Shown piece after piece: positions 25,856 to 36,760 of a stretch of DNA of 64,000 nucleotides. Within the stretch, counting starts at the first letter, position 1. Each line of letters begins with the position of its first letter. The stretch is from Trogon surrucura (Eukaryota; Chordata; Aves; Trogoniformes; Trogonidae): NCBI GenBank assembly GCA_020746105.1, contig CM036619.1, positions 70,731,635 to 70,795,634 of the forward strand, read 5' to 3'. The notes under the pieces are model-generated. The model made no database searches. It was not told the origin of the DNA and was given only the letters and a program-made list of their open reading frames with translations. Position numbers and translations under genes: made by a program.

Positions 25856-26789
25856 TCACTTTTCAAAATAAAGACATTTCAGACAAATTCTTGAAAGATA
25901 AAAAGGCCAGTCACTTGTATTTTCTGTCCTCTCTCTACATTACACTTCAAAGAAAAAAAATATATACACATTCTTTTTCACAGTAATTTTAAAATTAGAA
26001 AATGAGTCCAGAATCAAAACTTACTAATTTCCAACTTCTCAAATGAAGTACATGTGGTAAACCCACATGAAATCAAATGCATTCTTGATTAGATCTATTA
26101 GACGGTCTGATTTGAAAATAATTTTCCTTAGCGCATAATGGCAATCTCTCTCTACTTGAAAAATTAATGCTTAGAATATTGTATCTGTTTAAATGTTAAA
26201 GTATCAATTCTCACCAATTGAAATTTAATCCAAATGAGAAACAGGGTTTTTTCCAAAGTACAATCAAAGGTTCCTTCTTTCGTACTTGAACTATTTATAG
26301 TAAGAAAACAGAATGGAGCCAAATGAAAATTAGTCTGCAAAAAACCCACAGAGCACTGTGCACTACAAGACCAAGCCCACCCTCAAAGAAAAATGTGGGT
26401 AAGGCACTTCATATATCACTCACTTTCTGAAGGTCAATACCAAAAACTGCTTTAAGATTGGTCATCACAAGAACAAGGAATACAACCAGAACACCCTTGT
26501 GTTTAACTTTACGCCACTATCTATCCTCCTCAAGAATTTAGGAGTCCTCGCCAGAGCTGAACTCTTGTCAGGCAGGAACTTTGCTTTTTAAGCCTACAGA
26601 GGAAGACAGTGAGGAGGACTGCTCCACACTTCAAGGCAGTAAACTGTGCAGAAAAGGCCACTGGAGCTCAAGGGCAAGATCAGACCAAGAACAACGTAAT
26701 ATAAGCAGGCCATGAACATATTTAAGGGGAAAAGAAACCAGAATACTGAAACAGTCTCCAAATGGTAGTATGGGAACTAAAAAAAAAAA
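25856..26789. other. AT-rich non-coding sequence
   Basis: Nothing recognised. The last part (26690-26789) may already be the diverged 5' portion of the CR1-like element that follows. Confidence 0.5.
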
Positions 26790-26935
26790 AAATCCCTAAA
26801 TAGTTTTAAGAAGGAGTTTGATCATTACATGAAAGGCATTATATGATATCTGGGCTGCAAGAGCAAGGGACTGAACTGGATAACCCAGAAGAATCAGTCA
26901 TATCTTCTTATGAGCATGCAATTCTCTATAGGTAT
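26790..26935 (+). mobile_element. Degraded CR1/L3-like 3' end
   Basis: The stretch GAAAGGCATTATATGATATC, then TGGGCTGCAAGAGCAAGGGA and CTGAACTGGATAACCCAGAA, resembles the sense 3' end of old CR1/L3-type elements, which typically read GGACTGGACTGGATGACC followed by TCCCTTC. It has no octamer tail and is heavily diverged, so it would be an old insertion. The assignment is tentative. Confidence 0.45.
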
Positions 26936-29137
26936 GCTTAAAGGGAGAAAAAGAAGCATTTTAAAAATACGTTATGAAAAGACTCCAGAACTCATAGAAC
27001 ATGATCAAAGTAAAATCTGATATCATCAACTAGCACTTGTGATTTCTTAGAGTTTTAAAATATTTAATTTAAATAACTTAGCTAAGATTTTTTAAAATAC
27101 ATGTTTTATTCTAGTCTAGACAGCATGACATCATCTGCCAGCATCTGATTTCTCTCAGGGCTGGGTAAACCATTCTTTTTCAATCCTTTCCTTCAATGAG
27201 TGGAATCCAGAATGTGGTTCTGTGTGTGTATATTTGTGCATAATTTAATTTTCCCTTTTAATATTAAAAAAATAAAAAGATAGCCATAAGACCTCAGAGC
27301 TTGATATTTCACTTATTACAAAACATATTCTAACATTTGCCTCTTTTTCTCTGAAGGCATTTTACTCTGAATTTCTTTTTATTTCTCTGTATTGCTTCTT
27401 ATTCCAAGAGAAACTTGAAGCATACGTTACCATTTAAAAGTAAGCTTAGCACATGCTGCACACGTATGGCATACTGCAGGTGCAGCTATGAGGCATAAAG
27501 AGGCAGAAAGATGTTTTGTTTAGGAGCCATAAATACTGGATTAATAAAGAGTGGAAATATGCCAGGGCCCACAAAGGAGATACCCACGAAAGTTGGGAGA
27601 GGGAAGCATGGAGCTACTGGTGGGACTGCTGAGCACTGGACTTTGTCATTCACAACCCAACCAGGTGAAGCGAGCCCCCGGTGGCAGGCGCTGCTCTGCT
27701 CAAAAGGGGCCAAGAGGGACAGGGTGGCCACTGGCGAGGGGGATGTACTCCTGGAGCCTCTGCCATCCTGCCTCTCTGCAAGCAGTCTCAAGGGAAACAA
27801 AAACAAAAAGCATCTGATCATGTAATTAAAGACTGCATCAGCAGGCCTGCCTATGGATGCTGAATTAAATACATGGGAAACATGAGTAAGTTTTTTCCGT
27901 AACTTTTAAATGCTTGATTTTGCCTCCTGTGTGTTTTGAGCACCGTTATTCCTGTAAGTATTGTCTACTAAAAATACTGTCCCACGTGGCTGCTTCTTTG
28001 TGTTACCACTCCAAGTCTTCCTAGCCAGCCTCTCTTCTAGACAATATCTAACAGAATCTCATCAGGACTTTAAGTCCGAGAGCACGAATCCATCAGCAGC
28101 GTTAAGTCAATTTTATGCTGCCCTCTCCTGTGTCCGCCCCCTGCCTCTTTGCCTTGAGGCAGCTGTAATAATATGAGCAGCTAGTCAGCTGGATTAAGCA
28201 TCTGATCTGGACGAATTTTACTTTTTTCGTATTACCACTTGCAGCACATCATTTGGAGGAAGGAAGGAGGAGTGGGCAGGACTCCCTTTGCAGAAGCAGC
28301 AGGCATTTAGATTGGCTTAAGATGATCTTGAAACTGTACTTCAAAATGATAGTGTACCGCTCCTTTCCAGCCTGTTTTTTCACCTTCTACCATTAGTTGT
28401 GCCGTCTTCTTCCAGTCCAGCCTCTGTCAGTGATAGCTGTCTTGTGCTTTTTATTTTTCGCATTCTGTTAAATCTCATTAATTCCATCCCTGTGCAATGC
28501 CTTTCCCTCTTTCATCCTCTCTCTTAAGGACTCCCCCACACCTACCCTTTCATATTTTGGTTTATAAATGTACTTTGTTACCCTTTTGCCAAATTCTTTC
28601 CTTGATTCCAGCAACTTTACTTGTTGGTGCCACACACAAGCAAAATCTGAGTGAGACTGCAAATTTAGAAGTTGATTTTAAGAGTCTGGCCTTGGAGATC
28701 TAGTCTGAGCTTGCCTTTCCAATATGCACTGGAAAGATCTCAGGGGAGTGGATGATCTGATATTATCCATATGGCACTGCAGGTTTTACCTTCAGACTTG
28801 AAAGAATCACAAAATCCTCCCCTTCTGAGATCCTTCCGTCTTGCCAGGCAGGGGAGCCCTGCCAATCCCAAATGTTAATACAAGCACTGAGCACCACTCA
28901 AAAAGCACAAGGATCTGAGCTGGTGGCTAGGAACAGGCAAATCTACGATTCTTTTCTAGTCTCTCCCCCACATTATCACTGAAAGCTAACTATAAAAAGA
29001 AAAGAGAAGGAAAACAAATTATCCTCTCCCAGTCTCTCATTTTACTATTACTGCAGCTGAAAATCTTGTCTATGTACTACAAAACCCAAGATGGGGGTTA
29101 CTGTGATGCCTAATTAGTTGAAGTCTGTAACAAAGAC
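26936..29137. other. Non-coding sequence with a GC-rich patch
   Basis: No repeat or exon is recognised. Bases 27550-27800 are GC-richer and open for 60-111 codons in several frames on both strands at once, which indicates composition and not coding. Confidence 0.5.
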
Positions 29138-29328
29138 TGGTTTGGGTTGGGAGGGGCCTTTAAAGATCATCTAGTCCAAACCCCCTGACATGGGAAAGTC
29201 CACCTCCCACTGGACCAGGTTGCTCAAAGTCCCATCCAGCCCGGCCTTGAACACTTCCAGTACCTGGGCATCCACAACTTCTTCGGGCAAGCTGTTTCAG
29301 TGTCTCACCTCTGACATGTAAAGAATTA
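29138..29328 (-). mobile_element. CR1 LINE 3'-end fragment, antisense
   Basis: The wording GGGTTGGGAGGGGCCTTTAA, AGATCATCTAGTCCAAACC, CCATCCAGCCCGGCCTTGAA and GGGCAAGCTGTTTCAGTG is a textbook antisense CR1 3' end. The octamer tail is missing and the copy is 5'-truncated. Confidence 0.95.
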
Positions 29329-32300
29329 CCTGTGAAGCATTTATCTGCTTCTAGAATTCATAAAGTATTTTTACATTAGGTGAAAATCCAAATACAGACA
29401 AAATGATTTCTTGCACACATTGACATCCAGAAACATCCACCTAAAACACTAAATTTGAACTACCATACACAATTAATATATTTCAAATGTTCCTATATTT
29501 AACACATTCTTTATTTAAACCTCAGGCTTTAGAAAGGACATTCAATTTATTTCAGAATCAAACAGTGACATGTTGCAGAAATCAAGTAAAAGTGCCAAGG
29601 AATTTTGGTCTAGTGATGCAGACTGCCTGGAATATGAGACATCTCACACAAAACAAGCTTTTCTAAGATAATAATAATAAGATAGCTCACACCTTCTCTG
29701 CCATTACTGTTTTATAAGCCTGTTTCTCAGTCTCTCACTTAGCCAAGTGATCCCGTTGAAGTCAAGAAACTATATAACGTGAATAGGAATTCCTAAATTT
29801 AGCCTCAACTATAGTATTCCATTTTACAAGTAGGAAAAGCATCACACAAACCCTGCACTCAGTGCCACTTTGAGAGATGTTTGTCAGAGCTGTGACAAGA
29901 ACTCCCAAGACACAGACCATGCCTCTGTAACAGTTAATTGCAAGATAAGCTTTAACTTTGAATTTCCATATTTTTCTGCTCTAAATCATTCCCCACTCAT
30001 TGCTATAAGCCAAAAGACACAAACCTTTTCAAAAGGTACTCAAATGAAAGAACACACTTCTCTACCGGTATCACAACAGCAGAAGGAAACATTCACTTTC
30101 TTATCTAAATACTACACTTGCAAAGTTGCCCCTTTCTGCTCCTGTTACAGCCTCCACTGGATTATATAAATTGTACTAGGATTCTGTATTGCTGGTAAAC
30201 CACTGGGATTTTGTCACATATAGAAACAGTCCTTAAATTCAAGGATGCTTACGGCCACACACTGACTTCTCCAGAATGACAGACTTTTTTGTTTTTCCCT
30301 AAGGGGTTTTCTAAGCCCACCTCACTTCCCAGCTGATGCTCCCTGTCTTTCATCACATTGTCCTTGAGTACTAGTGTATCTCTATCAGGATTACTGAAGC
30401 AGCCATCATGACTTAAAGGTACTGCCCCAAACTGCTAAGGCTGGCCCATCGATGTTTTATGCTAAACTCACCCAGGTGAAAAGATGGCAGTAGTATGACT
30501 GATAAGGGAACCATACATTCACGGCTGGTTTATTCTACCAGATCTCAAATAACTCTTAATTTGCTTGAAATTTTCATACTTTCACTGCAGATTAGGAAAA
30601 AAAAAATCTTTATGGGAGGTCCAGATGAGTCATTATAAAAGATATTGTTGTATGCAGAATGCCAGTAAGTTTGAAAAAGACCTTGTCACTATACATGTCA
30701 TTTATATTAATGAAAGCATGATAACAACCAGTCATTAAGAGGGCTAAATTCTCATCACACCTCAGTGGCCTACCCTAAAGTCCTATTATGAAACCAAACA
30801 TTTTTTTTTAATGCATACAGAAAAGACTGTCTAAAAATAATAATAATAAATCCTTTTGTAACTATTTTTAAGCAAACTAAGGAATAAATTTTAATCAAAT
30901 AAGCTGTAGTCCTGAACCACTCACACTCCAGAAAAAAAAAATGAATGAAAGAGCAAATTAAGGATTTTACCTATCATTTACAGATGATAAGCATTTTCCT
31001 TTCTTATAGCCTATTAAGTGTCCACAGCATTTAAATATACCTAATGCACAGATGAGAAAGTCACGGATGTTGCAAGGTAAATGGATCCATAATCAGAATG
31101 ACTGGATTCATACGCCCTGCTAAAAGCATTGCCCGTTAGCAGAAATCAATAGCGCGTCATATATTTTGCCCTATAAACAAAGCCTAATTTTCGTTACTGA
31201 TGTCACCACAGCTTTGGAATAAGTACCCAGTTACAAGAATGGAGTTACAGGAGTGGATTAAATGGCAGAAACTGGTCCCAAACCACTTTAAGCAGGAATT
31301 AACTGAGCTGCTCCAAACAGATCCTGCAGGACGATAGTTGTCACAGAGAGTTACTAATACAGAGCCTCATTCTGCAAAAAGCATTCACTTTGAATTATGT
31401 TTGAAATATGTTTAAAAATGTCTCCCCTCATGAAATATGACATCTCATATTCACATCAAGCAAGTTCTGAACATTTTACTTACAATACCATAGCTATTCT
31501 TGCATTTAGTGGAGTTGGTGGAGCCGTTATATTATGTTGCCCAAGGTTAACAGTAACATTTTTCCCCTTCCTACAAACATTTTCTCCACACAAAGCAGCC
31601 TCCAGCCTACACAGGAAAGTAGGGTATAAAAGCTGGATGCAAATCCAGGGACAGTTGGTGTAAATGAAAACATACCACAAAGAAACACTGCAGATGGAGA
31701 CTCCTCTCCACAATTTTTTTGATGACCTCCTACAGTTGTCGTCAGAGAGCTGCACTCACACTATCAGACTAATTAAGTCTTCCGTATCTGCTCTAATACA
31801 AAGAGAAAATCAAGGAGATCACTGAACACAGCCTGCAAGACAGAGGAATTTCATGCTGTTAAGCGTGAGGAAGCAACTTTCTGTTTTAGCCCCAAAGCCC
31901 AGAGCCACTCCCACAGCAGAGTTAGATCCTCTGCTTGCCCAGGAGCCAACGCTCTTCCTTTCCCTGCCAGGCCCAAGCACTTGTTACCCCTGTCACCCAT
32001 CCACATTCACGAAGACTGGGAAGGTAACAGCTCTGTTCAGTGTCTGGCTCTTCAGTGTTACACATGACTCCCATGAGGAAAATACTAATTTTCTTCTATG
32101 TGTAAGCAAGTGCAGCAGAAAAAAAAAAAATCTATTTTATTACCGAAAGTATAGTTCTAGCAGACAAAATGCAAATGAAAAGTCAGCTCTGCATAAAGTA
32201 ATCTCATTCATCTAAACTCTTGAAAATTACAAATATACACTCAGACTGAAACACACACATAGAACCATTTAAAATTAGTAGAGAGATTTACAGAGAAAAA

Positions 32301-35220
32301 TTGATTTGTTTGTTTTCAGATGGATTATGCTACTGCTTTTTAATGTATGTTGTGATTGCATTCTGCAAGGGTATAGATAATATCACTGCACCCCACCCCC
32401 AAAAATCCCAAGCAACACTGTGATATTTTTTGTTTCTTTTGCTAAAAGTTTAAGAAAACCCAGGATCAATATAACTTCCTCAACAGGTACATTCAAATAA
32501 AACAGTAATTTTGCTCTGCAACAAAATGCTACTGAAACTGATGGGTAGTTGTAGTTTAGGACAAGACAAAATATACGTGTTCTTTATTTGTGGAAGCATC
32601 GCATTCACAGAACAAAAACTCTTGGACTAAGAATTTCAGACTGGTATCGCAGAATATTAAAGTGCAATGACACGAGAAAATTGGTTTAGTTGTCTAACGG
32701 TAGAAAGAAATCTCACCCTACTTTTATAGCAATGAGCTCCACAAAGTCAGAGGGACTTCTGAATTATCCCTCCATTAGTTTGTTTACAGCAGTTCACAGC
32801 TTTATATGGCTTGACTAAAGAGCAATCAAAAAAAAAAAAAAAAAAGGCTTTAGAGATGTATAAATTCAAGGTTTGAGGTTTTATCCAAGCCTCAAAACAC
32901 TCATTAAAGGGATGTTTAATCTAGGTTGGTATGTTATAGAATAACCTAAGAGTTGATGTGCTGCTATTCACGTTAATGGGAACGACCACCAGGTCAAATT
33001 CAACGCTAACTGTGTTTCAGCATTTCCACATCCAGCTGAAAGCTCTCTGGTCTTTCAGCTGTTACAATTTAAAAAAAAACCAAACAAACAAAGAAAAAAA
33101 CACAAACCCAAAACATGATTTGCTTTTTTTTGTTGTTGGTGGTGGTTTTTTGTACAAACATTCCATCCTTCTTTCTTTTCTCCACCAATGTCAACAGCTA
33201 ATCAATTGGCATAAGGAGTTTAGTGCACAGACTTGTGAACATTGCTTTTTCACAAACAGCTAAATGACACCAAAAGAATTCTCTTTAAAAGCCCATGAGA
33301 AAAACAATTCTAAAAGTTTTCCTCTTTGCGTCACATTTTAGTGTTGCTGTGGTATAAGAACACATTTACTTGTTAAAATACCATGTTCAATCCGTGTAAA
33401 ATCTAAACAAAATGAGACATTACAGATCTGCTGGCAATTGTATCCTTTGAGAATATCCTAAACCCTGACATGTTGAGGTAAAAAATCCTCACGAGTGCTG
33501 AATGTAAGTAACTCCCAGTGACTTCAGTAGGAGTTGTGGATATTTTAGCCTTCTCTGGATTAAAACAAGGCATGATTTTTATCAACAGAACAAAAGCTCT
33601 CCTGTGCCACATGTGATTTTAACAGCAAACTCTATCAAATCAGAAAAATTGTATCACATCACAGTGCTTACCAAGAAAAGCTGTTTAGCCAGTAGTCAGG
33701 GTTCAGCAGAACAGCAGCTGACAAGCTAACATGTATCACCCTTGTTTATTTATTTAAACTGCTAGTGCACTGTGCTCGTTTTCCATCTCTTTTTCCTGAC
33801 TCCCGCCTACCTTCAGGGATGATTTACAAAGCCCATCAGGTGTTTCTCCCCTCACAGCTATGAAGCATTAGGAATGGCACAACTCACTCAAAGCATGTTT
33901 CCTGCTTTCACATCAGCCAGCCACCACAGGAAAAAAGAAAATCACAACACAAACTCATGTAAAATATTTTAATTTAGGCTACCACAAAAAAGAAGTGATG
34001 AAATGACTCTTGATACCACAAGACTACTCCCACGGCTGCTCATTTTGGTTGAACGTCATCTACACAGCATGTGGAAAGATGGGCTACTTTGGAATTGCAT
34101 TAACTAGACAGGCAACATTAACACTCCTGTATGCATATAGCACGGAGGTCTCCCAACATAGATAAAAGCAACCTTTTTAATGCACCTGCAAACTTTCAGA
34201 TGCAAAAACCATTCAAGCTGTTAGAAAACTATACATGCAAAGTGCGCTTCTGTGCACTTCAGAGTCACTAGGTTTCACAAACAAATTCCAAGTTTCACAG
34301 TCAGACAAGTGCAATAATTTTGAGCTCTGAATAGTTGAAACGGTGTATCACTGTGAAGCCAGTTTTCCTTCCAAGTTCTTAAGCAAAATTATCTGCTTGT
34401 TTCGAAACAAAAAAGGGACACGAAAAATCCATGACAAAGAGCTAGGAGCTGTTATTTTACTTTATAGTAAGTGACACTTTGCAAATGGCACCCTGCAAGT
34501 TATGCCTCAATTCCTTGTTAAAAATGCAGCTAAAAATCTATATTAGCCCACTTCACACACACAGGTAAAATACATAATGGAAAGCACATTAAAAGACTGG
34601 GGGGAAACCCATGAAACAGATAAATTACTTGTTTGCCTCTGAATAATAAGTCATTCCCCAGTAGATTTATAATAGGCTGTTTTACTGTAGAAACACATTT
34701 CTGTTGTCAATAGGAACAGTTAGCTCAACAGCTGAAGAAAGAAAACCACTCTAAACCAACTTTGGAATTGGGAAGCAAAGCAGGCTGCATTGCTTCTGCT
34801 GGCTGGTCAAACTAATAACGTCTCATCTCTCTTTTCTTTCACTGAACAGCATATGTGACAGCAAATGATCCATTTGGTCTGGATCATGACGATATTTTCC
34901 CCACTTATCCCTGGAATAACACTGTCTAGGGCTGCTGGAGGAACAGAACCATTATCAATTCACATTAGCCCTAAAGTTTTTCCTCTCTGCACTCCTTTGC
35001 TGAGATGCCAGGAGAGGAATGAGAGCCATCACCTTGAAGGTGCCAGTAATGATCTATGGAAAGATGTCCTGGAGTACAAGGAACCAAACTCTGTGGACGG
35101 CTCTGTGGCTCTCCTGCATCCCTGACCGATTTCTCCATCGGCAGTCTCTGCCGTGCTCCTCGCTCTACCTACAGTGGCTGTTTGGAAGCTTTATCACTCA
35201 TCATCCCATAAACACACACA
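29329..35220. other. AT-rich non-coding sequence
   Basis: No repeat family or gene is recognised over almost 6 kb. There is an A18 run at 32828-32845. Bases 31100-31230 keep several CpGs in complex AT-rich sequence and could be a conserved element. A very strong pyrimidine tract and AG acceptor end at 34849, followed by a 26-codon open stretch ending at TAG; see the findings. None of these is sufficient for a gene call. Confidence 0.5.
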
Positions 35221-35233
35221 AAAAAATGCACTT

Positions 35234-35256
35234 CACACATACACACACACACACAC
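35234..35256 (+). repeat. (CA)n microsatellite
   Basis: A short CA run with one ACAT interruption, lying 30 bp before the C21 homopolymer and followed by further CA-rich sequence. Confidence 0.9.
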
Positions 35257-35284
35257 TCGAGACACACGTGCACACGAACACTTG

Positions 35285-35305
35285 CCCCCCCCCCCCCCCC
35301 CCCCC
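35285..35305 (+). repeat. C21 homopolymer
   Basis: Twenty-one consecutive C on plus. It lies 174 bp left of a G25 run, so the two could pair within one strand. Homopolymer lengths are unreliable in assemblies. Confidence 0.9.
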
Positions 35306-35479
35306 GACATCACATGCAATTCTTTCCAAGTCCCCTGTGTATTGCTTAAAAACAGAAACCAAGCATACAAAAAATCAAAGCCAAAAAACAATCAAGCAAA
35401 AACCACCCAACAAAAAAAAAAACCAAACAAACCCAAACAAAAAAAAAAACAAGCCCAAAACACAGAAAGGAGGAGGGAA

Positions 35480-35504
35480 GGGGGGGGGGGGGGGGGGGGG
35501 GGGG
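35480..35504 (+). repeat. G25 homopolymer
   Basis: Twenty-five consecutive G on plus, preceded by AGGAGGGAAG and followed by CAGAGGGGGG. It would form a G-quadruplex on plus, or an i-motif on minus. The spacer between it and the C21 run is A-rich with AAAC units. Confidence 0.9.
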
Positions 35505-35869
35505 CAGAGGGGGGATGAAGGAAAAAAGAGAAGCTTTTTTTTTTTCCTGCTGTTGCTGTGGCTCCCAAGCATGCAGTGCTAAGGAAGACTAGTTCCCCAC
35601 TTTCATCAGCTAGCTACATCCTTGGGATAAAAAGGAGCAGTCCGGAATGATGCTGAGGCTGCAGAAGGAAAAATCAGGCTTTGCAAACACGCCTGACTCC
35701 CCTCGAAATTCTCTCCTCCACATCCCCTCCTCCCTAAAACCTGCCCTAAAGGGGGAAAAAAAAGCCAAGCAAACAAACAAAAAAAAACCAACACACAAGG
35801 AAAAAAGTGATGAAAAGACACAACTCACCTTAACAAGGGGTGTTGGATGGGGTCAGAGAGGAGGAAGGG

Positions 35870-35892
35870 TATATAAAAAGACCTATTTTTAG
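35870..35892 (+). promoter_or_regulatory. TATA-like box beside a MEF2-type site
   Basis: TATATAAA at 35870-35877 is followed 6 bp later by CTATTTTTAG (35883-35892), a perfect match to the MEF2 consensus YTA(A/T)4TAR. The pair lies 40-60 bp inside the candidate minus-strand first exon and about 170 bp left of the CpG island. A TATA box beside a MEF2 site is common at muscle or neuronal alternative promoters. Whether it drives a plus-strand transcript or is a bound site downstream of a minus-strand start is not decidable here. Confidence 0.45.
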
Positions 35893-36120
35893 CAGAGGTT
35901 GTGATAGTATTGAAACACACAGACACAGGGTTTGGAAGCGGGGAGAAGAGTATAAAAAAAACGAGGGAAAGAGAAATTATCAAGAAGGTGCAAGTCAGTC
36001 TGGCAGGAGAAAGGAGAATCCCCAAGAAAAAAAAAATAAAAAAAACAACCACCAAATGCCAAGAGGAGAAGGAGGGAGAGCGTGGCGGTGCCGGGGTTTT
36101 GTTTTGTTTCTCTTCGCTGG

Positions 36121-36174
36121 GGGCGGGCGGAGGCGGCGGGGCGCAGGGGGAGGGGGAGGGGGCTGGGGAGGGGG
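36121..36174 (+). other. G-quadruplex-prone G-run cluster
   Basis: Successive G runs of 3-5 bases separated by one or two bases (GGGGG A GGGGG A GGGGG CT GGGG A GGGGG) satisfy the usual G4 pattern several times over. It lies at the left shoulder of the CpG island, on the strand opposite the candidate minus-strand transcript. Confidence 0.8.
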
Positions 36175-36498
36175 CGAATCGCGCTTTCGGCGAGGGTCCC
36201 CTCGCTGCCTCCCCGCGGGGCTGCGAGCCTCTCCCCGGCGGCGGCTCCGGGCGGCCGGGCTCGCTCCTCGCCGGGCTCCGGGCTCCGGCGGCTGCGGCGG
36301 GCGCGGCGCTCCCGCTCCCGCGGCTCGCTGGGGCTCTGCAGCCGCGTTCACGCCGCCGCCGCTCCTCGGCCACCCCCGCGCCCGCGCTCTCGCCGCCGCT
36401 GCCGCCCGCGGGCGCCCCCCGCCGCCCGCCGCTGCGGGCCGGACCGCGGGGCCGCTCCGGGGCAGGGGCGGGCCGGCGGGGGGAGCCCCGCAGGGCGG

Positions 36499-36563
36499 GG
36501 TGTGTGTCTGTGTGTGTATATGTGTGTATGGGGGGGGGGTGTATGGGGGTGTGTGTATGGGGT
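36499..36563 (+). repeat. GT-rich low-complexity run inside the CpG island
   Basis: Alternating TGTGTG and TATGTGTG stretches with a G10 run in between. Alternating purine-pyrimidine DNA like this can adopt Z-form. Confidence 0.85.
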
Positions 36564-36760
36564 TGTCTCTCCGCCGCGGCACCGCCAGTGGCGGTGATCT
36601 GCGAAGCGGAGAGGTGCCGGTGCGGGGTCCGAGGGCTCCAGGGTTCCCCTGGCAAGGCATCTCGGTGCGAGACCCTCCAGGCTGCGGGATTCTCTGGGCT
36701 GTGGAGCTCCCGCCCCCTTCCTTTCCTGCCCGGCACCCCTGGGGTAAAGGGCAGTTCGGA

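Larger units (their letters stand above)
35829..36480 (-). other. Candidate untranslated first exon ending at a strong donor
   Basis: On the minus strand the CpG island runs into a pyrimidine-rich stretch and ends at CCCCTTGTTAAG followed by GTGAGTTG, a near-perfect splice donor. The last exon base would be 35829 and the intron would begin at 35828. A CpG-island start feeding a donor of this quality is what a 5' untranslated first exon looks like. The right-hand boundary (transcription start) is not visible and 36480 is only a placeholder inside the island. No convincing start codon context is seen, so the coding exons would lie further left, outside or unrecognised in this window. The gene cannot be named. 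Confidence 0.4.
36062..36760. promoter_or_regulatory. CpG island
   Basis: GC content jumps from the AT-rich background to extreme values. Lines 36181-36480 hold roughly ten to twelve CpGs per 60 bases, where the flanks have zero or one. GGGCGGG-type Sp1 boxes occur at 36121-36127 and 36466-36472. It is the only island in the window and is almost certainly a promoter. Donor-like sites point both ways: 35829 on minus, and TTG followed by GTGAGAAC at 37033 on plus. The promoter may therefore be bidirectional, with the minus side better supported. The long open frames across the island (up to 354 codons) are produced by the scarcity of stops in GC-rich DNA. Confidence 0.92.

Noticed and set aside
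27486-27863. Cluster of overlapping frames up to 111 codons
   Set aside because: Five frames open at once in a GC-rich patch indicates composition, not coding.
32828-32845. A18 run (and A19 at 52043-52061) as processed-pseudogene tails
   Set aside because: No recognisable coding sequence lies immediately upstream on either strand; treated as simple A runs.
35019-35582. 187-codon plus-strand frame
   Set aside because: It runs through CA repeats, the C21 and G25 homopolymers and A-rich sequence; low-complexity translation with no domain.
35829-36760. Naming the CpG-island gene (for example a MEF2-family gene, because of the MEF2 site)
   Set aside because: A binding site does not identify the gene, and no coding exon that could confirm it is visible in the window.
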